Shown: piece by piece, positions 47,731 to 56,100 of the stretch
How the letters are laid out: each line of letters opens with the position of its first letter
Numbering within the stretch: position 1 is the first letter of the stretch
Assembly (NCBI GenBank): GCA_029945375.1
Contig: CM057057.1
Location: forward strand, 992,001 to 1,056,000
Direction of reading: 5' to 3'
Source of the DNA: Agaricus subrufescens
Taxonomy: Eukaryota; Basidiomycota; Agaricomycetes; Agaricales; Agaricaceae
DNA: 64,000 nt
Translations under genes and position numbers: made by a program
Notes under the pieces: model-generated
The model's input: the letters and a program-made list of their open reading frames with translations, nothing else
Database searches by the model: none
What the model was told of the DNA's origin: nothing

Positions 47731-50201
47731 ATGGCTGAGCGTAAGTGTTAGAAGCCCCTCAAACATTGCACGCGCTAACATTGCCGTAGAAATCAGTATC
47801 CTTCAGCAAAGGTTCGACGAAGCTTCCGTTCGTCTTGCAAGTTTGGAGTCCGAGAGGGATGACCATATGGCTGAACAATCACCACGGCCTCGTCGTGGCT
47901 CAGCGGGTAACTACATTTTTTTTTTTACCCTTTTTCCGTTTTCAATGACACATCTTCCTGTAGCCAAGTTGTCAAAATTGCAGAAATACATTAGCGGTGC
48001 AAGACTCGCGCTTGGCAACGCCAAGAAAAGGCTTGACGAGGCTTTGGTATTTGACTTTTAAGTCTTATGTCGTCGTCCGTTCTAATTGTTTATAACAGGC
48101 TTTGCAACAGCAAAACCCGCCTGATAATTCGGACGCCGTTGGACCGCAGCAAATGGTAAGGTGTTTATTCACAGCACATGCTTCATAAATCGACTTATAA
48201 TCTTCCAGGACTTAGATGGTGGAGGAACAACCATCCCTCCTAACTTGTCCGGCACTGCTACCGCTTCTAGTGCTGCCTGGCTCGCACCCCCTCCCGATGT
48301 TTCCACTTCGAGTTCTATGTCCCATGTAACCATGGAGACGTCCGAGCCACCACCACCTTGCGATGTGATGGATACGGCAGGTGCGACGGATGAAAACACA
48401 GTTCATCCCGCCATACTTAATGAATCTTTACTCCCCTCCGAGCCTGTGCCTAGTGGGAACACCATCTCTGCCCCCCTGATCAGTAGTCCTTTACTCCCCC
48501 TCCAGGTTGCAGCGGATGGAAACACAGCTCCTCCCGCTCTCCTTGACAATGCTTCACTTGCGGCTGCGCCAATTATACCAGTCATCCAGGACTCACAACC
48601 ACCCCCCTCACGGGACATTGCTCCAATTAGCGATACTTCACTTCCCACCGCGCCGACCATATCAGCGGTCCAGGCTTCACAGCCACCCCCCTCTCCGGAC
48701 ATCTCTGAGTTGGGCCCTGTCTCGTTGAAACGTATCAACCGGAGCGAAAGTGAGGATGAGAAGTTCAGTGGCAAAGATACTGATATGAATCTGTTTACTT
48801 CCGAAGACAGTAAGCATGTTCACTATCTTCATGTAGCTCTAATACTGACTGCCTCCGACAATAGAAGCAGAATTGCAGCAACAACTCTTCAAGAGAAGGT
48901 TCTCCGCGAATGCTCCGCCCAATAAGAGTATATTTTATTTTGATTCGATGTCCGAGTCTAAGCTAATAATCTTCTTAGAGACCAAATATGTGGAAATCTC
49001 GAGTGGTTCGGATGCCACGGGAGATTCCGATATATTCAATGACGATGAAGAAACCGGTCCGGCCAAACTCGGGGACAGCAACACGCCTATTGTGGCACAA
49101 ACTGCGAACATACATCTACAATCCAAGGCCAGTGTTGCTGCGGCGGGCTCAAAGGCCCAAGATCTCGATGATGATACCGCAAGTGGGAAACAAACAGGGG
49201 CCATTACTTCAAAAGGAGTGGATATCAAGATTGACCGGAAAGGTAAAGCGCGAGCCGATGTTTCAGAGATGACGAAGGATGCCAAGAATAAGGGGACTAA
49301 ATCTAAGGTGAAGGATCGGGAAGGTGAGATAACCACAACTGGTAAATCTACTACCGGTATCTCATCGTTGACTTCTGTTTATAGATTATCGCCCCTCTGA
49401 ACACTTGGTTGCCAAGGCTGCCCGCGCTGAAGTAATTTTGGGAAAACAACAAGAGCGATGGGCTGAGAAAGAAGGTGCCGTGAGAATTCCTGATAATCTC
49501 TTATCTGTTATTGACTTGAAGTTTTAGCCAGTCATAGGGAATTTGCGGTGGCTTGGCTGAATGCCAAGTCCGTGGAAGAGCGTCCCGAGTTCCCCCCTGG
49601 TATTGAACTCATTTGAAAAGATCCCGACTATCTTCCAGACGTGGCCACGGCCGACTACGATCTCACATGTGAATTGTTGCGGAATCATAGCAAGAATTAT
49701 CTGTGCATCCCACATGTCAAGCTTAATCGGAAGATCGTTACAGAGACCGATAACCTCGAGGGGCCTGTCAAGATACTCGGAGTTCCGCTGCCCCGAAACC
49801 AGAACCCTAATGTATCAACCAATATTCCTCGTCCGGCTAATCATTTTCATTGTGGCTGTGACGAAAGAGTCGCTGTAGCTGGTTTTGTGATGTGGAAGAT
49901 GTGGAAAGCTAAGAGCCGGATAGACGGTGAGGTTATTGAGGAGGGCTTGCATAAGCACTGGACGTTACATCCCCGCGAAATTTTGTTTTTTTTGCAGTTT
50001 TTGAAGACTATGTTTGGCTATACCGTCGAGGATATGTTTATGGGTTCCTTGAATCCAGAGGAGCGGGCGAAGAAACATGCATGGACGATGAAGAAAGTAG
50101 CGGATCATTGCATGGGTAGTCAAGTTTCTGAAATCGGAGAGAGGATGTCCCCAAACGACAATATTTCTGAGCAGGAAGAAGAAGAGGACAACTGGTTTTG
50201 A
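47731..50201 (+). CDS. HCGC gene of KDZ-2 (one in-frame TGA)
   Basis: Homologue of 2218-3827; function unknown. I chose ATG at 47731 because a 10-nt first exon joins to ISILQQRFDEASVRLASLE, a coiled-coil-like segment in the same place as in KDZ-1. Next are exons with LSKLQKYISGARLALGNAKK, a long Pro/Ser-rich exon (about 48210-48810), an acidic exon with TKYVEISSGSDATGDSD and a Lys-rich stretch. The C-terminal domain has NHFHCGCDERVAVAGFVMWK, LHPREILFFLQFL and DMFMGSLNPEERAKKH, ending EEEEDNWF at 50201. An in-frame TGA at 49614-49616 falls where the KDZ-1 protein has Arg, consistent with CGA to TGA. A 39-nt GT-AG stretch around it could be a very short intron, but homology continues through it, so I favour a real stop. 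Copy probably damaged. Confidence 0.74.
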
Positions 50202-50424
50202 CGTTTTAGTATTCCCTTCCAAGAACTGAAGCCGGAGGGAATTCAAAGTCGGGTATGTCTGTTCCTCTCTTACTATTACAGTTTATGCTAATGATTTCCA
50301 CATACATTGGCCTGCTCGTAGTTTCAGTTAAGGGTATAGAAGCAGGAAGTATCTGATACGGCTTGGGTGTAATTTTTAAAATAAAAATGAGACAGCTTTA
50401 TCATTCGCATTTATGATGAATGTA

Positions 50425-52503
50425 CTATCCGCTTTTAGTAGCAGAGAGTATGACAATACTCTCCGTGGCAAGTACTGCAAGTACAACAGTACTCATCATG
50501 TACAGGGGCGACAAGTACAATGATACTCCTCAGTTCCATGTGCAATGAGGATGACAGTGCTCACCATGTGAAGAGGCAGGGAGTATATTTATACTCGCCA
50601 CTCTTGGGCATACAGAGTATCATTAGACTTGTTGCTCCGAGGCGCAATGAGTACAATGATTCTCACTACTCCTAGTACTTGCTGTAAGTACTGTGGTACT
50701 TGCCATGTCAAAAGGCAGCAAGTACAACTATACTGACCACCTGGGGGGGACAGAGAGTATCATCATACTCACCACTCCCAGGTGCAGTGAGTACAATGAT
50801 TCTTACTACCACTAATTCTGTGCCACCAGAGGCGGGAAGTACAACCGTACTCTGTCCCACCAGAGGCGGGAAGTACAACTGTACTCTGTGCCACCAGGAA
50901 GTACAACTGTACTCTGTGCCACCACAGGCGGGAAGTACAACTGTACTCTGTGCCACCACAGGCGGGAAGTACAACTGTACTCTGTGCCGCCACAGGCAGG
51001 AAGTACAACTGTACTCTGTGCTGCCACAGGCGGGAAGTACAACTGTACTCTGTGCCGCCACAGGCGGGAAGTACAACTGTACTCTGTGCCACCACAGGCG
51101 GGAAGTACAACTGTACTCTGTGCCACCACAGGCGGGAAGTACAACTGTACTCTGTGCCACCACAGGCGGGAAGTACAACTGTACTCTGTGGCAGGGGAAG
51201 TACAACTGTACTCTGTGCCACCACAGGCGGGAAGTACAACTGTACTCTGTGTACCAACTCTGTGCCACCACAGGCAGGAAGTACAACTGTACTCTGTGCC
51301 ACCAGAGGCGGGAAGTACAACTGTACTCTGTGCCACCACAGGCAGGAAGTACAACTGTACTCTGTGCCACCAGAGGCGGGAAGTACAACTGTACTCTGTG
51401 CCACCAGAGGCGGGAAGTACAACTGTACTCTGTGCCACCAGAGGCGGGAAGTACAACTGTACTCTGTGCCACCAGAGGCGGGAAGTACAACTGTACTCTG
51501 TGCCACCAGAGGCGGGAAGTACAACTGTACTCTGTACTACAATGCTGTGCCACCAGAGGCGGGAAGTACAACTGTACTCTGTGCCACCAGAGGCGGGAAG
51601 TACAACTGTACTCTGTGCCACCACAGGCGGGAAGTACAACTGTACTCTGTGCCACCACAGGCGGGAAGTACAACTGTACAACTCTGTGCCACCACAGGCG
51701 GGAAGTACAACTGTACTCTGTGCCACCACAGGCAGGAAGTACAACTGTACTCTGTGCCACCACAGGCAGGAAGTACAACTGTACTCTGTGCCACCACAGG
51801 CGGGAAGTACAACTGTACTCTGTCCCACCAGAGGCAGGAAGTACAACTGTACTCTGTGCCACCACAGGCGGGAAGTACAACCATACTCTGTCCCACCAGA
51901 GGCGGGAAGTACAACTGTACTCTGTCCCACCACAGGCAGGAAGTACAACCGTACTCTGTCCCACCAGAGGCAGGAAGTACAACCGTACTCTGTCCCACCA
52001 CAGGCAGGAAGTACAACCGTACTCTGTCCCACCACAGGCGGGAAGTACAACCGTACTCTGTGCCACCACAGGTGGGAAGTACAACTGTACTCTGTGCCAC
52101 CACAGGTGGGAAGTACAACTGTACTCTGTGCCACCAGAGGCGGGAAGTACAACTGTACTCTGTCCCACCAGAGGCGGGAAGTACAACCTTACTCTGTCCC
52201 ACCACAGGCGGGAAGTACAACCGTACTCTGTCCCACCAGAGGCAGGAAGTACAACTGCACTCTGTCCCACCAGAGGCGGGAAGTACAACTGTACTCTGTC
52301 CCACCAGAGGCAGGAAGTACAACCGTACTCTGTCCCACCAGAGGTGGGAAGTACAACTGCACTCTGTCCCACCAGAGGCGGGAAGTACAACCGTACTCTG
52401 TCCCACCACAGGCGGGAAGTACAACCGTACTCTGTCCCACCAGAGGTGGGAAGTACAACTGTACTCTGTGCCACCACAGGCGGGAAGTACAACCATACTC
52501 TGT
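50425..52503 (-). repeat. Right subterminal array of 34-bp units, KDZ-2
   Basis: Positions 50425-50814 hold degenerate palindromic half-sites (AGTACAACAGTACT, AGTACAATGATACT types). From 50815 about 50 regular 34-bp units follow, AGTACAACTGTACT plus CTGTGCCACCACAGGCGGGA, the exact reverse complement of the left-array unit. The inner two thirds (to about 51820) is nearly all CTGTGCC; the outer third is mostly CTGTCCC, mirroring the left array. A few truncated units occur near 51190, 51255 and 51535. No real coding capacity. Confidence 0.95.
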
Positions 52504-52719
52504 TCTGCCTTAGACATGTGGTATCACAGTCCTCTATCCCTCTTTAGGCAGGCAGTATAACCATACTCTATCCTTCTAGTTATAGACAGTACTATGATAC
52601 TCTTTGTTCTTAATGGTCATCTCCACTACTAGAAGTCAGAAGTATGACAGTACTCTGTACCTCTACACTCAGAGTACAGTGGTATTCTAAACTACTACAA
52701 GCTGACAGTATGATCATAC
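52504..52719 (-). repeat. Right terminal inverted repeat of KDZ-2, inner piece
   Basis: Reverse complement of about 37168-37383. It is cut at 52719 by the copia insertion and continues at 63059 without loss, apart from the 5-bp duplication CATAC. Confidence 0.92.
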
Positions 52720-53033
52720 TGTTGGAATACTCCATCACCGACGGTAACAACTTCATGATCTATTTTAAAACCTTCATATTTCACATATTGCTGTTTACTA
52801 CTTTCCTCCTATCAAAGTACTGTACAGTTTTTATTCGTGGCTTACCGAGCACTTATATTCCCTGAACCTTAAAACTTACACCTCAGTGATAAACAAGTTA
52901 TCGTTATCGCTGAGGTGAGTAGCATACGAGTTTCTAGTATATCCCAGTACTCATGTCACATTAGCTATTGTTCTTTAGGTATTTACTTATAGTGATAAAC
53001 AAGTTATCGTTATCGCTGAGCTATTGTTCTTTA
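52720..53033 (+). repeat. 5' LTR of the outer copia element
   Basis: 314 bp. Two copies of AGTGATAAACAAGTTATCGT plus TATCGCTGAG lie at about 52885-52914 and 52991-53020; the first is flanked by CCTC/GAGG and can fold as a hairpin (52880-52916). A second internal repeat, GCTATTGTTCTTTAG, occurs near 52967 and at the LTR end. Confidence 0.95.
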
Positions 53034-53052
53034 GGTTATGGGCCCCGGCTCG
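53034..53052 (+). other. Primer-binding site complementary to the tRNA-iMet anticodon arm
   Basis: GGTTATGGGCCCCGGCTCG directly follows the 5' LTR. Its complement contains GGGCCCAUAACC, the form of an initiator-tRNA-Met anticodon stem-loop (CAU anticodon), not a tRNA 3' end. Drosophila copia is known to prime with a half-tRNA-iMet in this way. The same site sits at 57947-57965 (opposite strand) in the inner copy. Confidence 0.65.
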
Positions 53053-53107
53053 ATCTAAAACAAACCAGAAGCTCATTTTAGTCCACTTGACTATATCACT
53101 CATACGA

Positions 53108-53112
53108 AACCA
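53108..53112. repeat. 5-bp duplication AACCA of the inner copia copy
   Basis: AACCA at 53108-53112 and 58280-58284 flanks the inner copy. The uninterrupted leader is seen in the inner copy itself (reverse strand, around 57881-57895), which confirms the insertion point a few bases before the gag ATG. Confidence 0.92.
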
Positions 53113-56100
53113 TAAAGAACAATAGCTCAGCGATAACGATAACTTGTTTATCACTATAAGTAAATACCTAAAGAACAATAGCTAATGTGACATGAGTACT
53201 GGGATATACTAGAAACTCGTATGCTACTCACCTCAGCGATAACGATAACTTGTTTATCACTGAGGTGTAAGTTTTAAGGTTCAGGGAATATAAGTGCTCG
53301 GTAAGCCACGAATAAAAACTGTACAGTACTTTGATAGGAGGAAAGTAGTAAACGGCAATATGTGAAATATGAAGGTTTTAAAATAGATCATGAAGTTGTT
53401 ACCGTCGGTGATGGAGTATTCCAACACTCCCCCTGCTTCGTCACCATAGGTAATAATCCCATACCTCTACAACACTTAAGAACGGCATCTCTCGGAAGCG
53501 GTTTGGTGAGGATATCGGCAATGTTGCATGCAGATGGAACATAGGTGAAAATGACCTCCCCCGTTTCAACTTTTTCCTTCACAAAATGGTGTTTGACATC
53601 GATGTGTTTTGTACGGCGGTGATTCTTATCGTTCTGGGTATTTGCGATAGCGCCGCTATTGTCGGCAAAGATATTAATCGGCTTCGCTTGCTCCAATCCT
53701 ACTTCCCGCATGAATTTACTGAGCCAGACCGCTTGTTGTATAGCCCGAGTAAAAGCCATATATTCGGCCTCGACAGTAGAGAGAGCGACAGTCTCTTGTC
53801 GCTTACTCGCCCATGAGACGGGTCCTCCTGCAACAAAGAACACATGTCCTTCAGTGGAACGGCGTCCATCAATATCTCCAGCGTAGTCGGCATCAACATA
53901 ACCAAAAGGTTTGAGAGAGGAATCCCGATAATACGTGATGCCGTAGTCAAGTGTGCCTTTAAGGTAAGTGATAGTGTGTTTTAAAGCATTCCAATGAGCG
54001 CGTCCGGGGTTGTTGGCAAACCTGGACAGTAAGTTGACAGCGTATGATAAGTCAGGGCGTGTGGCAACTTGAAGCCACATCAGCGAACCCAAAGCTTCAC
54101 GGTACGGGATTTCCTTCATGTCTTGAAGGTCCTCTTGGGATTTCGGAGCGTCGTCGGTGGATAGTGTGATACCGGAGGGTAATGGCGTAGATCTTGGTTT
54201 CGCGTCGGCCATATTGAAACGAGAAATTATCCGTTCACAGTAGGCGCGTTGAGAGAGGGTGATAGCTCCATTTGATTCATCTCTACTGATCTTCATCCCC
54301 AGGATAAAAGTTGCCGTGCCGAGGTCTTTCAATTCATAGCTGCTTTTGAGTTCATCTTTTGCCTTGCGTTCCCCAGTCTCAGTAGACGAAGCACCAAGGA
54401 TGTCGTCCGTCCACGTAGATGTGAGAGTAAGTTCTTCGCCAATAATACGCGTGCGTATTTGAGAGTCAGCTTTTGAGGTGTAGTAGCTGTGGTGCTGGTA
54501 AGTTCGCTCGAGATTTTGGGCCCAGTCATGGGCGCCTTGCATTGTTCCGTATAGTGTTTTGAGGAGCAGCCAGACGTTATCTCCCCCTTCCTCAAAACCA
54601 GGAGGTTGCTCCATATAGACTTCATAGACGTTCTCGCTGTTGAGGAAAGCCGAGACGAAATCCACTTGCCAGAGACGCAAATCCATCGAGGCGGCAAGTG
54701 CGCAGACCATACGGACAGACTCCAGCCTAGCGACAGATGCATACGTTTCGTCGTAGTCTTCTCCAATGACTTGTGTAAACCCTTTCGCTACCAGACGTGC
54801 CTTCCGCTTCACAATCTCCCCGGTATCATCGTACTTATTAGCATATACCCAACGCGACTGTACAACATTCCTACCAGCCGGTCTTGGTACGAGACGGTAC
54901 ACCCCCTTCTCTTTCATCACTTCCAATTCCCTGACCATAGGCTCTAACCACAAATCGGGGCGTCTCATCGCATCGGGGTAGTTCTTGGGTAACGTCAAAT
55001 CTTCCACACCGCTACCAACATCAGCCAAGTTCGCCTTCGTTCGAGTTAAGTATTCGAGATGTTCGCGCATCTTAACAGATGGCTTAGTGGATCGGCTAGA
55101 CCTGCGCAAGGGGACAGGTTCGTCATCAGCAGAAGCCGACTGTAGAAGTGAATCCACTTCTGTTTCACTGTCTTCGGCAGGTGGTTGAGCATCAGGCGGC
55201 CGCGGTTGAGCGTCAGGTGTTACGGCGGTCTTCCCTTTGTCGTCGGGTGAAGTCGGAGGGGGGTGCAGAGTCGATATTGCTTGTGGTCGGGGAGCTATGA
55301 TCCCCGTCGACGATGTGGTGCCACTTTCAAACGGATACGTAATGATCGGATCCGTTGAAAAATGTGGCCTTGACTCCTCAAACACGACGTCCCTGGACTT
55401 ATAAACGGCACCCGTTGTACGATTAAGGAGTTTATAGCCACTCCTCCCATAGTACCCGATCAAGGTGAGTTTTGCCGACCGAGGTTCCAGCTTGGACTGA
55501 CTGATCTCGCTCGGTATGTGCGCGTATGCAGTCGAACCAAATGGGCGAAGGTGTGATATATCCTGACGTTGGCCATACCAGCGGTGCGCGGGGATGGTAT
55601 TGGGGTTGCGACTCGGTGGGATTAAGTTGCGTGTGTACACAGCAGTTTGAACTGCGTCTGCCCAGTATTTCTGTGGTAGACCAGAGTCGGCGAGTAGAGT
55701 GCGGGAGATATCCAAAATGGTGCGCATCGATCTTTCCGCCTTCCCATTTTGCTGATGTGCGTAAGGCGTAGTGAAATCCAATATGATCCCATTTGCTTTC
55801 GCATATTCATCCCAGATTGCGTTGTGCCATTCGCGTCCCATGTCCAGTCTGACTCGCTTCAGTCGCTTCCCCGTTTGTCTCTCCGCTTCTCTATGAAACT
55901 CTTTGAAGACATTAAGCGTCGCATCCGAAGATTTTGTGGATAGGAAGTAGACCGTCCTGTAAGAACTCGCCCCATCCATCAATAGCATGAAGTATTTCGC
56001 CTTTCCCGCAGACTCAGTGGATGCCGGACCCCACATGTCAATGTATATACAGTCAAGGAGATCTTTCTCCGGGGGAACGACGTCTTTGAATGGGTGCGAT

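Noticed and set aside
49577..49640. 39-nt intron that would remove the TGA at 49614 in HCGC-2
   Set aside because: Homology to the KDZ-1 protein continues through the stretch, and the intron would be shorter than the roughly 50 nt seen elsewhere; not excluded without transcripts.
50700..52560. Long ORFs on both strands of the KDZ-2 right array
   Set aside because: Same cause as in the left array; the unit is its reverse complement.
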